IMG/VR virus record: IMGVR_UViG_3300029787_000321
Coordinates: 1 to 24,259 of that record
Length of the DNA stretch: 24,259 nucleotides
Strand: one strand, 5' to 3'
Source of the DNA: a virus
Part shown: positions 1-5,957 of the stretch, piece by piece
Numbering within the stretch: the stretch's first letter is position 1
How the letters are laid out: every line of letters starts with the position of its first letter
Notes under the pieces: generated by a model
The model's input: the letters and a program-made list of their open reading frames with translations, nothing else
What the model was told of the DNA's origin: nothing
Databases searched by the model: none
Translations under genes and position numbers: made by a program

Positions 1-632
1 ATCGCGTGGTCGAACTCCACCGCCTGTTCAAACGACGCTGGGTCATTTAGCTTCATGTCTCGCCACATCGCGTCGTTGTGAAACGGACAAGCGACGCAAG
101 CCGACTTGGCTAGTTTGCGATCAACGTAATTCTGCTCAAACCAACGAAGGCAATCTTGGCGCGACATCCCCGCGTCAATCAGCGGCCACCAATTTTGCAC
201 ATATGCAACGCCGCTGGGCTTCATCCGCATTGCTTCGTCAGTTGAAATGCCTATCCACTGACGCACCGAATTTGGTCTTTTTTTAGGGCCAATCAATTCC
301 GCAATTTTTCGGCGTATTGGCACAATTTTGTATTCTCTGGTGCATTGCCTTCGACCAATGCCGGTTTCTGTAAAAAACGGAATTACCGAAAACTTCTGGC
401 CGGTTGAGTTTACTCCAGCCAACGTATGTTCGCGTAGATTGCCTTCAGTCACCCGGTGAACGGGAAACGGTAGCTGCGCCTCAAGCCAATCCAAATGCGC
501 GTAAACTTCTGCCGGTTCCCACTGCGTATCCGCAAATATCGCGCAGTCGGGCATCGGCAGTTCACCATGTGCCGCCATCAGCGCCATGACCGATGACTGC
601 ACACCCGCGCCAAGGCTAATCACATTCAACAT
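1..632 (-). CDS. PAPS-reductase-like PP-loop ATPase family protein (3' end beyond window)
   Basis: The frame is open from an ATG at 632 to the left edge, giving about 210 visible residues. The N-terminus reads MLNVISLGAGVQSSVMALMA, a PP-loop variant (GAGVQSS) of the adenine-nucleotide alpha-hydrolase fold used by PAPS reductases, QueC and DndC. It is followed by a D-A-x-F-A-D-T-x-W-E-P segment, a QCTREYK motif and, near the edge, a SACVACPFH cysteine pair that could bind metal or an Fe-S cluster. This is the phage protein type usually annotated as phosphoadenosine phosphosulfate reductase family; its substrate is unknown. The start overlaps the stop of the transglycosylase-like gene by 7 nt, with a GGAGG about 6 nt upstream, so the two are translationally coupled. 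The gene is last in the visible part of the early operon. Fold is confident. A role in DNA modification with its neighbours is inference only. Confidence 0.85.
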   Translation of the reverse strand, partial: MLNVISLGAGVQSSVMALMAAHGELPMPDCAIFADTQWEPAEVYAHLDWLEAQLPFPVHRVTEGNLREHTLAGVNSTGQKFSVIPFFTETGIGRRQCTREYKIVPIRRKIAELIGPKKRPNSVRQWIGISTDEAMRMKPSGVAYVQNWWPLIDAGMSRQDCLRWFEQNYVDRKLAKSACVACPFHNDAMWRDMKLNDPASFEQAVEFDHA

Positions 633-1267
633 TCGTCATCCTCCACCTCACCCGTGCCGAAGCACCGCTCAAATAACCGCGGTTGATTTGCTATCCGGTT
701 CAGCCACGCAATAACCTGCGGTGTGTACTGATCCGGTTTAAAAGCCAGATGCGTCCCATCAACCGAATTGACGCCAAGCGCATTCGCGGCAGAAATACGC
801 GCCCAACTGTTGACGCGCCCCATGTGAACCCATTTGCCTTGGCGCTTGCCTTCAGCAATCAAATCTGCCGCCGCGCCTGACAGCTTCCACTCAGTGGTGC
901 CGCCGACGAAAAGCGCGTCGAAATCCGGCCAAGGTAAACTGCTAGGCGTCGAACCATCCTGACCCACGAATGCGGCACGGAACCCCAACCCCTGGATACG
1001 CGGCAGCATCGGAACAGCGCGATCTAAAGTGCCGTCAGCGTCTCCGACGACATCAGGTGCGACGGCAAACAGGCAACCAGTTCGCGGATGGGCGTCAAGC
1101 CACTCCAGAAAACCGTCGTCGGTGTACTTGTCGGGCCGCGTAAAACAGCCGTTGTCGCACGCGAAAAGAACGTGGCCATGCTTGCGAGTGTGGTTAGCCA
1201 TGCTCAACATGACCCCGATCTGCGGGTGCGGTTGGATGGGCAACGCTCTGCCGCTAAGATAAATCAC
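626..1267 (-). CDS. tRNA-guanine transglycosylase-like (DpdA-like) protein
   Basis: 213 aa from a GTG at 1267. I read it as a small TIM-barrel transglycosylase because motifs occur in TGT order: CDNGCF at 37-42 (like the DSGGF segment of TGT), VAPDVVGDA at 69-77, FVGQDG at 100-105 (like FAIVQGG), FVGGTTEWKLS at 120-130 (like GGLSVGE), HMGRVNS at 148-154 (like YLMGVGK) and SVDGT at 168-172. D170 is the candidate nucleophile and D38 the second acid. TGT-family enzymes exchange guanine for a 7-deazaguanine; the DpdA branch does this in DNA of phages and of bacterial dpd islands. The gene overlaps the YhhQ transporter gene upstream by 14 nt and the PP-loop gene downstream by 7 nt. It is shorter than bacterial TGT (about 370 aa). 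An ATG about 19 codons in is an alternative start, but the first residues fit the family. Function is inferred from motifs. Confidence 0.6.
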   Translation of the reverse strand: MIYLSGRALPIQPHPQIGVMLSMANHTRKHGHVLFACDNGCFTRPDKYTDDGFLEWLDAHPRTGCLFAVAPDVVGDADGTLDRAVPMLPRIQGLGFRAAFVGQDGSTPSSLPWPDFDALFVGGTTEWKLSGAAADLIAEGKRQGKWVHMGRVNSWARISAANALGVNSVDGTHLAFKPDQYTPQVIAWLNRIANQPRLFERCFGTGEVEDDEC

Positions 1268-1724
1268 GCCGGTTTACCATCCGCCAAACGACGACGGCGC
1301 CAATCAGCTTCGCGACAGTCATCAACGCGCAGCCAAGCCAACTAAAATGGCCGATCATCAGGAGAAACACCGCGCTGTCGAGCGGCGTGCTAACGACACT
1401 CGAAATCAAAATTCGCTGCGCAAACGGTTTTTTGGTGTAGGAATAAACGCCCCAGTCCGCCGCCTCGCTGATTGCAAAAGCGGTGACGCTGGCGACAGCA
1501 ACAAACGGGTCTGCCATCAGGTAAGAAAGAGCGCCAGCCGCCGCCATTGCATACCAGACGCGATGACCGATAGCCCGTTGTGCAAAATCTCGCGCTACGA
1601 AGACCAACCCGACAGCAAGCGACATCGGCGGAAACATTTCGCCCAGCACAGGCACCAGCGGCACAACGCTGAAGCCGTAATTGACCGCGACAATCAACGC
1701 GATGTAAATCGTTGCACTAGTCAT
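1254..1724 (-). CDS. YhhQ/VUT family queuosine-precursor transporter
   Basis: 156 aa. The ATG at 1724 is chosen because AAGGAG lies 7 nt upstream; the frame continues further 5' but that stretch encodes a different small gene. The protein is almost entirely hydrophobic, with about five or six membrane spans. It shows VUT family (Vut_1) landmarks: FVARDFAQR at 42-50 after the first spans, ISEAADWGVYS at 85-95 and STPLDSAVF at 112-120. E. coli YhhQ imports preQ0/preQ1, precursors of queuosine; phage and actinobacterial members are shorter, as here. It would sit in the host inner membrane and raise the supply of 7-deazaguanine base. It overlaps the zinc-ribbon gene upstream by 8 nt and the transglycosylase-like gene downstream by 14 nt, which ties transporter and transglycosylase into one translational unit. 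The family call is firm; the substrate is taken from the family. Confidence 0.88.
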   Translation of the reverse strand: MTSATIYIALIVAVNYGFSVVPLVPVLGEMFPPMSLAVGLVFVARDFAQRAIGHRVWYAMAAAGALSYLMADPFVAVASVTAFAISEAADWGVYSYTKKPFAQRILISSVVSTPLDSAVFLLMIGHFSWLGCALMTVAKLIGAVVVWRMVNRRDLS

Positions 1725-1887
1725 CAGGAATCTCCTTGATAATTTGTTCGACTGGGGCGCCCCAGCCGTTACAAGTTGGGCATTCGATCCAGCGTGTCCG
1801 TATCTCAACCCAGCGGTCAGGGGTGTAGCCGCCAACGGTGTATTCGACTTCGATTTCCCCTTCGCCATCGCAATCGGGACAATTCAT
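1717..1887 (-). CDS. small zinc-ribbon protein, DnaJ-type CxxCxGxG repeats
   Basis: 56 aa, found by reading the gap between the nuclease and transporter genes. It starts with ATG at 1887 in a TGATG overlap with the upstream stop and ends with TAG at 1717-1719, overlapping the YhhQ start by 8 nt. It holds two zinc-knuckle motifs, CPDCDGEG near the N-terminus and CPTCNGWG near residue 37, separated by a short acidic beta-like stretch. This matches the four-cysteine zinc ribbon of DnaJ-like central domains and many small phage proteins. Perfect operon packing on both sides supports it being a gene. No function can be assigned. It might assist one of the flanking enzymes, but that is only positional. 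Confidence 0.75.
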   Translation of the reverse strand: MNCPDCDGEGEIEVEYTVGGYTPDRWVEIRTRWIECPTCNGWGAPVEQIIKEIPDD

Positions 1888-2765
1888 CACTCCATCGCCT
1901 CGCGCTTCAAATAGTCACCGCAGCCCGCCGCCTGCTCGCCCGCGTCCAGGTAATTTTTGTGCTTAGTGCAGAGCCATTGCGGCCCATCGACCGGCTTGCT
2001 GTACGCACAAGTCCGACAGTTCTGATCGACCGGCTCATCCGCGTGGCAAATTTGTTTGAAGTCGCACCACATGCAGTCGGGCGACTTTGGATTTTCTGCG
2101 ATGCGCTCCGGCATCTCATCGACGTTCTCAACCATCGACCGCATCCGCTCAGCAAAATACTCCGCCTCGTCGCGGACGAACTCGGTGCGACACGCATCCC
2201 AGTCCCTGCACCCCGCCGACGCCACAGTCAGCCAGTGGCGCGTGTAGCCGCCGTAGAGCATGTAAAGCTGGGCCTGCACCCAGTAGACGTGATCCCACTG
2301 GCGCAGCGTCGCCTTCTCGCCATCTTTCGCCTTAATCTTGCGGAAGCTCTCCAGCTTGCGCTGCGCGACGACCTTGCACTCCCACACATGCGGCGTCTTC
2401 GGCGCTGCCGGGTGGCCGTACACCACGCCGTCCATGTGACCAGCAACGTGACCGCCCGCATCAACGACCTCGAACTGCCGTCCCGTCTCTGGGTCGCGCG
2501 TCAAAAGAGAGCCGACCGGCGCCGCCTGGATGCGCGCCGCAATCACGTCTTCGCCGCGGATGCCGTCATCGATAGCGCACAACCCGCGCGCTGGTATCTT
2601 ACGAGGCGCAGCCCAAAGCCAGCCGTACCACTGACGCCGTGGACAGTAGCCGCCGCCGCTCATGCCGAGATGCAATCGCGGCGGCTTCATTGTCTCCCGC
2701 CGCTCCATCTCGGCATCAGCGGCCGCAAGCAGCGCGTCGCCGTCGTTTAGTTCAATCGCAACCAT
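1887..2765 (-). CDS. Cas4/RecB-like PD-(D/E)XK nuclease with Fe-S-type cysteines
   Basis: 292 aa, ATG at 2765 preceded by GGGAG. The nuclease core has D112 in GHMDG, E129-C-K131 as the ExK motif and Q164-x3-Y168 in the following helix, the order expected for RecB/Cas4 nucleases. C41 (YCPRRQWY) together with C231, C234 and C240 (CMWCDFKQIC) gives the one-plus-three cysteine layout of Cas4/AddB 4Fe-4S nucleases. A further cysteine-rich tail (CRTC near 250, a later C-x2-H and a GC near the end) looks like an added zinc ribbon. In phages such proteins process DNA ends for recombination or replication, which fits the recombinase and SSB genes just upstream. A terminator-like hairpin lies in the 68-nt gap before the gene. 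The zinc-ribbon gene follows with a 1-nt overlap. Confidence 0.85.
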   Translation of the reverse strand: MVAIELNDGDALLAAADAEMERRETMKPPRLHLGMSGGGYCPRRQWYGWLWAAPRKIPARGLCAIDDGIRGEDVIAARIQAAPVGSLLTRDPETGRQFEVVDAGGHVAGHMDGVVYGHPAAPKTPHVWECKVVAQRKLESFRKIKAKDGEKATLRQWDHVYWVQAQLYMLYGGYTRHWLTVASAGCRDWDACRTEFVRDEAEYFAERMRSMVENVDEMPERIAENPKSPDCMWCDFKQICHADEPVDQNCRTCAYSKPVDGPQWLCTKHKNYLDAGEQAAGCGDYLKREAME

Positions 2766-2784
2766 GTCTTCTCCCGATAAAAAG

Positions 2785-2823
2785 GGCGGGCGTCAGAAAA
2801 ATGCTAAAAAACTGACGCCCGCC
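2785..2823 (-). terminator. intrinsic-terminator-like hairpin between the SSB-like and nuclease genes
   Basis: A perfect 12-bp inverted repeat: GGCGGGCGTCAG at 2785-2796 and its complement at 2812-2823, with a 15-nt A-rich loop. On the minus strand the stem is followed after one base by TTTTT, then within about 10 nt by the GGGAG of the nuclease gene. It begins 10 nt after the SSB-like stop. It probably lowers, rather than abolishes, expression of the distal nuclease, transporter and modification genes. Confidence 0.75.
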
Positions 2824-2833
2824 AGTTGACGCT

Positions 2834-3283
2834 CTAGCCGACCCAGGGCGCGGACGACGCCGCCGGGGCCGGTGCTGGAGCGGGTGCTGCGGAGGGAATG
2901 GCCGCAGCCGCCGGCGGGGAGGACGCCGGGAGGTAACCCAAGACTTCGTTGTATTCGGGGTTGTTCTTCTGGATGCCGACGCGGATGCGTACCTGCTTCG
3001 CTAAGAGCTGGTCCGTGTCATCGATCTTCTGCATCCCAAGCACGGACCCGATTGATGACAGGCGCTCTTTCGCGATCTCGACCGCCTTCGGGTTGCTGTG
3101 CCAGAGGTTCAGATTGTCCCAGACCTTGCCCTTCGCGGTCTGGATTTCCAGCGACAGCATGTTCGTGCCGCTGCGCGTTTCCTTGATTTCGCAGGCAACG
3201 ATCTCGCCGTCGTACTCGCCTGCCGGCAGCGGTCCAAACGAAGACGGCTCAACCGCCTCCACCTCAAAATTAAGTTCAACCAT
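2834..3283 (-). CDS. DUF669 family SSB-like protein
   Basis: 149 aa from the ATG at 3283; an ATG three codons earlier is less likely because the chosen start gives an 8-nt overlap with the recombinase stop. The body matches phage DUF669: a short N-terminal strand, PAGEYDGEI, a T-R-S-G-T turn, then DNLNLWHSNPKAVEIAK and a GYLP end to the beta-barrel. The last 25 or so residues are an Ala/Pro-rich low-complexity tail (APAPAPAPAA) ending in PWVG, like the flexible tail of single-stranded DNA-binding proteins. DUF669 genes commonly travel with Sak4-type recombinases and act as their SSB partner. Here it is directly downstream of one. The terminator-like hairpin at 2785-2823 follows. Confidence 0.85.
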   Translation of the reverse strand: MVELNFEVEAVEPSSFGPLPAGEYDGEIVACEIKETRSGTNMLSLEIQTAKGKVWDNLNLWHSNPKAVEIAKERLSSIGSVLGMQKIDDTDQLLAKQVRIRVGIQKNNPEYNEVLGYLPASSPPAAAAIPSAAPAPAPAPAASSAPWVG

Positions 3284-4028
3284 TCTTCTCATCCTTCTGT
3301 GTGATTGCGTTCATCAACGCCGCCCATTCGAGCGGCAGTTCATCGGGGATTTGGTATCGGGTCTTGGCGACGAAGTTGGGACGCGAGGCGCAGCGCAGGA
3401 CGCGCTCACCGCTACCCACGGCTTTGACCTTCTTCTGGCCGAACGACGAGGTCGTTTCGCGGGTGGTCATCTTGTAATTACAAAAGCCGACGACGTCGCA
3501 GAACTCGGTGTAGAGATCGGATGCGCGCTTGTGCAGCTTGATCTCGAAGCGGTCGAACGCTTCCGTCGTCGGATCTTCGAACCGCTTGACCTGGCTATGC
3601 GCCAGCAACACACACGCCATGCCCTTGTCGCGCCGCAACTGCGTGAGCTTGCCCAGCAGTGCGCGGTGGAAAGCGAGCGCCATCACATAGCCCTTGCCGT
3701 ATCCCGCGTCCTCGATGCTTTTGAACTGGTTTTCGTCGCAGACGCTCTTCCAGGTCAGCGCCTCGAACCAGTCCAAACTATCGATCGCGACGACCTTGTA
3801 GTCGTGCTTCTCTTTGATCAGCCCATCAAGCGCGTCCATGACGGCGCCGGTCGTCTCGCATAGATCGAAGCGATCAACGCCGACAACGTCAGCGCCCTCC
3901 TCAGTCGGCACGAAGATCGCGTGCTTGCCGCTCCCGGCTGCAAACGTCGTTTTACCCACGCCCGGTGGGCCGTAGATCAGGATGCGGGGCGGCGCCATTG
4001 CCGTACCGCTGGTGATGTTAAGAGGCAT
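3276..4028 (-). CDS. Sak4-like RecA-fold recombinase (AAA_24 type ATPase)
   Basis: 250 aa. ATG at 4028 with GGAG 6 nt upstream; the open frame extends further 5' but that part is the antisense-like overlap with the upstream gene. Walker A is GPPGVGKTT at 20-28 and Walker B is VVAIDSLD near 79-86. A later LLAHSQVKRF segment corresponds to the strand after Walker B in RecA-like cores. This is the short single-domain ATPase type found in phage recombination modules (Sak4), which promotes ssDNA annealing or strand exchange with an SSB. It overlaps the nuclease-like gene upstream by 11 nt and the DUF669 gene downstream by 8 nt. Family call is strong; biochemical role follows from family and context. 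Confidence 0.85.
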   Translation of the reverse strand: MPLNITSGTAMAPPRILIYGPPGVGKTTFAAGSGKHAIFVPTEEGADVVGVDRFDLCETTGAVMDALDGLIKEKHDYKVVAIDSLDWFEALTWKSVCDENQFKSIEDAGYGKGYVMALAFHRALLGKLTQLRRDKGMACVLLAHSQVKRFEDPTTEAFDRFEIKLHKRASDLYTEFCDVVGFCNYKMTTRETTSSFGQKKVKAVGSGERVLRCASRPNFVAKTRYQIPDELPLEWAALMNAITQKDEKNG

Positions 4029-4353
4029 GATTGTCTCCTTTCGCTCTCTCCAACAATTCAAGGACGACGGCCTCGCGCAGCACCCAAAGCCGCGGCGAAC
4101 GATCAGCGCGCACGACCACGATGTCGGCGTCGTCCTGATCAAAGGCGTCGTAAATAGTTTTGAAGCCGGACTTCCTGCGCTTGCATTCAACGCGCAGCCC
4201 TTCCACGACCACGTCCCCGGCAAAGTCCTCGCCGAGCTGCACCTTGTGCTGGCCGCTGCCGAACACGCGCTTGGCCTCTAGTCCTGCCGCCTCGGCTGCG
4301 ACGACGACCTCGCGCTCAAGTTCGTAGCCGCGCTGCTTGTTGCGCGCGCTCAT
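4018..4353 (-). CDS. Holliday-junction-resolvase-like PD-(D/E)XK nuclease
   Basis: 111 aa from ATG at 4353, which overlaps the upstream stop as ATGA. The fold signature is E11 or E13 in the first helix, GD47VVV, then E56-C-K58, the E...D...ExK arrangement of small archaeal-Hjc-like and phage resolvases. The N-terminus (SARNKQRGYELER) is basic, as is usual for these. A resolvase fits between the Cro-like regulator and the recombinase: it would cut branched intermediates made during phage replication or recombination. The longer frame starting at 4491 is rejected because it would swallow most of the Cro-like gene. Confidence 0.8.
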   Translation of the reverse strand: MSARNKQRGYELEREVVVAAEAAGLEAKRVFGSGQHKVQLGEDFAGDVVVEGLRVECKRRKSGFKTIYDAFDQDDADIVVVRADRSPRLWVLREAVVLELLERAKGDNHAS

Positions 4354-4556
4354 TGCTGCGCCTGCATGAATGCGAGTTGATGGTCGTCGGCTGTGACCTC
4401 GCCGCCTGTCTCGCGCATGATGTTTGCGCAGATCTGCGCGCCGGGGCGCATCCGACCGATTGCGTAGTAGTAAACGGCTGGGCGGCTGCACCCGAACCGC
4501 GAAGCCGCTGCGGTGTAGGTCAGGTCGTTTTCAATCAACCAATCGCGAAGTAGCAT
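4350..4556 (-). CDS. Cro-like helix-turn-helix regulator
   Basis: 68 aa, ATG at 4556 with a GAGAGAGA ribosome-binding stretch. Residues about 5-35 form an HTH: WLIENDLTYTAAASRFGCSR then PAVYYYAIGRMRPG, with Ala/Ser and Gly at the usual turn positions. It is the first gene of the leftward operon and is divergent from the repressor gene, exactly where Cro sits in lambdoid switches. Operator O1 lies between its promoter and its start codon. It likely binds the same operators and favours the lytic state; that is inference from position. Confidence 0.75.
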   Translation of the reverse strand: MLLRDWLIENDLTYTAAASRFGCSRPAVYYYAIGRMRPGAQICANIMRETGGEVTADDHQLAFMQAQQ

Positions 4557-4569
4557 TCTCTCTCTTTTC

Positions 4570-4586
4570 CATTACGTTTCGTAATG
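4570..4586. promoter_or_regulatory. operator O1 (perfect 17-bp palindrome)
   Basis: CATTACGTTTCGTAATG: two 7-bp perfect arms around TTT. It lies 14 nt upstream of the cro-like start and downstream of the putative leftward promoter, so a bound repressor would block transcription. The 13-bp string TTTCGTAATGTCT at its right side recurs exactly at O3 (5318-5330). This is the best candidate recognition site for the S24 repressor. Confidence 0.8.
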
Positions 4587-4597
4587 TCTGAGAAAGT

Positions 4598-4625
4598 GCT
4601 ATCATCCGTTCACAAATTCTGACAA
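4598..4625 (-). promoter_or_regulatory. putative leftward early promoter (pR-like)
   Basis: On the minus strand TTGTCA (4625-4620) and GATAGC (4603-4598) are spaced by 16 nt. The -35 matches consensus at five of six; the -10 is weak. Transcription would start near 4590 and enter O1, then the cro-like gene. O2 lies directly upstream of the -35. Assigned by eye only. Confidence 0.45.
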
Positions 4626-4627
4626 CA

Positions 4628-4646
4628 TGTAATTTGCTACATTACA
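4628..4646. promoter_or_regulatory. operator-like inverted repeat O2
   Basis: TGTAAT-N7-ATTACA, a 6-bp inverted repeat using the same GTAAT/ATTAC half-site as O1 but in outward order with a 7-nt centre. It sits between the divergent cro-like and repressor genes, next to the leftward -35. A run of nine A's follows. A second, looser repeat GCTACA (4636-4641) and TGTAGC (4657-4662) overlaps it. It may be a repressor or Cro site controlling the repressor gene. Confidence 0.5.
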
Positions 4647-4688
4647 AAAAAAAATTTGTAGCTGATAAAAAACGACGACGGACGACAT

Positions 4689-5303
4689 ATGCCACAGAAC
4701 CGTATTGCCGAACTCGCTGCGCGGGCCGGCTTAAAGATACCGGAACTCGCCAAGATGATAGACGTGAAGGCGCCAACGCTGCGCGTCTACATTCGCGGAG
4801 AGCGTGAGCCGCGCCCTGCCCTGGCGGAGAAGATAGCCGAAGCACTGGGCTGCACCGCGAACGAAGTCATAGGCTTTGATATGAACGGCGGTCCACCGCC
4901 TAAAGACGTTGGCGAAAACCAAATCCCCGTATACGGCAACGCAGCCGCCGGCTTGGGCGCCGACGTGACCGACGTCAGCAACCCGGTCGAGTACGTTGAC
5001 CGCCACCCGCTCATGGCAAGCAGCGCGAACGGCTACGCCGTGTTCGTAGTCGGCACGTCTATGGAGCCGCGCTTCCGTGAAGGCGAGATCGTTTACGTCC
5101 GACCGGGCAAGCCGCCGCGGAAAGGCGACGACGTGGTCGTCCAGATCGAGGATGGCAAGACGCGCACTGCAATCGTCAAAGAATATGTGAGCGCGGATGA
5201 CGACGAAGTAACGCTTCGTCAGTACAATCCGTCGAAAGAAATTACGATTCGGCGAGATTCTATCGCTGCGATCCACATCGTGTGTGGAACATCTATAACG
5301 TAA
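4689..5303 (+). CDS. CI/LexA-type phage repressor with S24 self-cleaving peptidase domain
   Basis: 204 aa. Residues about 5-60 are an HTH domain (IAELAARAGLKIPELAKMI, then APTLRVYIRG). The C-terminal half is a LexA/CI S24 peptidase: S124 in VGTSMEPRF and K164 in TAIVKEY are the Ser-Lys dyad, and A87-G88 in GNAAAGLG is the likely self-cleavage site. Such repressors hold the prophage silent and cleave themselves when RecA filaments form after DNA damage. The ATG at 4689 has only a weak ribosome site (ACGG). The gene is divergent from the cro-like gene, with operators O1 and O2 between them and O3 starting 7 nt after its stop codon. It is the only gene of the rightward unit before O3. Assignment is firm; operator binding is inferred. 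Confidence 0.92.
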   Translation: MPQNRIAELAARAGLKIPELAKMIDVKAPTLRVYIRGEREPRPALAEKIAEALGCTANEVIGFDMNGGPPPKDVGENQIPVYGNAAAGLGADVTDVSNPVEYVDRHPLMASSANGYAVFVVGTSMEPRFREGEIVYVRPGKPPRKGDDVVVQIEDGKTRTAIVKEYVSADDDEVTLRQYNPSKEITIRRDSIAAIHIVCGTSIT

Positions 5304-5309
5304 TTTTTA

Positions 5310-5340
5310 CTTTACATTTCGTAATGTCTTAAACTAGGCT
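5310..5340 (+). promoter_or_regulatory. operator O3 overlapping a putative rightward promoter
   Basis: CTTTACATTTCGTAATG at 5310-5326 matches O1 at 15 of 17 positions, and the following TCT is also shared. TTTACA (5311-5316) inside it can act as a -35, with TAGGCT (5335-5340) as a weak -10 after 18 nt. The 34-aa ORF begins 30 nt further on. A bound repressor would therefore shut the rightward operon. The operator call is better supported than the promoter hexamers. Confidence 0.7.
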
Positions 5341-5369
5341 CTTTCTCCTTAACGACAAGGAGAGAGAAA

Positions 5370-5474
5370 ATGTTGCGCTTTGCAACCGAATTTATCGTTC
5401 TGGCGGGCCTAATAGCCCTCGCCTACTTCACTATGATTTTTAGCTGCGCCTCAATCGACAGGTGCTTTCTGTGA
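5370..5474 (+). CDS. 34-aa single-span membrane peptide
   Basis: ATG at 5370 is preceded by AAGGAG with 8-9 nt spacing, one of the best ribosome sites in the window. The peptide has a short N-terminal part (MLRFATEF), a hydrophobic stretch of about 17 residues (IVLAGLIALAYFTMIFS) and a short tail with two cysteines. Its TGA overlaps the GTG of the next gene. It is the first gene behind O3, so it would be among the first products made on induction or infection. Function unknown; exclusion or membrane-signalling peptides of this size occur in phages, but nothing here decides. Confidence 0.65.
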   Translation: MLRFATEFIVLAGLIALAYFTMIFSCASIDRCFL

Positions 5475-5653
5475 GCGCCCAGACTGCGCTACTAGACAAA
5501 AAGCGCGCCTGCATGGCGCTCTTCGGTTCCGCCAACTCCAATCGCTATAAGCAACTAAACGCGCTCGCCGCAGCCGGTGAGATCAAGCTGATCGACGGCA
5601 AGTGGGTGCCGCGAGCCGAGATCCTGCGCCTTGCGGGTGAACTTGATGACTGA
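5471..5653 (+). CDS. small HTH-like protein, possibly excisionase-like
   Basis: 60 aa from the GTG at 5471, which overlaps the previous stop (GTGA); an in-frame GTG at 5462 is the alternative. Residues about 12-50 suggest two helices, a turn and a short wing: ALFGSANSNRYKQLNALAAA then GEIKLIDGKWVPRAEILRLAGE. The GKWVPRAEI ending resembles small MerR/Xis-type DNA-binding proteins. No classical excisionase is otherwise visible near the integrase, so this is a candidate, though it lies in the opposite-strand operon. It overlaps the DUF3310 gene by 8 nt. The gene call is good; the role is speculative. Confidence 0.6.
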   Translation: MSAQTALLDKKRACMALFGSANSNRYKQLNALAAAGEIKLIDGKWVPRAEILRLAGELDD

Positions 5654-5957
5654 GTGCGAGCGGTGCCACGGCGACCATTTCTATCGCACGTCAAACGGCA
5701 TGATCGTCCAGTGTGAGTGCATTTCTGATGAAGCCTACGACGCGGTCAACCGTCCAAATTATTACAACAAGGGCGGGGTCGAGTGCATCGCCGCAGTCAA
5801 GGCAGCGGTATCGAATCTGCAAGGCGTTGAAGCTCACGCTACTGCGAGTGCGATCCAATATTTGTGGCGCTGGCGCGAGAAAAACGGCGTCGAAGACCTG
5901 CGCAAGGCGCGCTGGTTTTTGGACTTGCTTATTGAGGGAGTAGAAAATGGCAAATGA
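5646..5957 (+). CDS. DUF3310 protein with N-terminal zinc ribbon
   Basis: 103 aa from ATG 5646 (an upstream TTG at 5631 is less likely). The first 30 residues hold CERC and, later, CEC, a likely zinc-binding knuckle. Residues about 35-100 match phage DUF3310: VNRPNYYNKGGVECIAAV, a Gln-Tyr-Leu-Trp-Arg-Trp core, GVEDLRKARWFLDLLIE. DUF3310 proteins are small nucleotide-associated phage proteins often called nucleotide kinases by homology; no activity can be read from sequence. Overlaps both neighbours, so it is part of the repressor-controlled rightward operon. Confidence 0.85.
   Translation: MTECERCHGDHFYRTSNGMIVQCECISDEAYDAVNRPNYYNKGGVECIAAVKAAVSNLQGVEAHATASAIQYLWRWREKNGVEDLRKARWFLDLLIEGVENGK

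Noticed and set aside
1725-1868. N-terminal extension of the transporter
   Set aside because: This stretch encodes the zinc-ribbon protein in another frame; the AAGGAG before 1724 sets the start.
1776-2750. 324-aa plus-strand ORF
   Set aside because: Arg/Pro/His-rich shadow of the Cas4-like nuclease, whose motifs and ribosome site are on the minus strand.
3472-3483. Palindrome TTGTAATTACAA resembling operator half-sites
   Set aside because: Lies inside the Sak4-like coding region, lacks the central spacer of O1 and O3, and is explained by codons for Cys-Asn-Tyr-Lys.
2949-3863. 304-aa plus-strand ORF
   Set aside because: Shadow of the SSB-like and Sak4-like genes; no ribosome site or domain.
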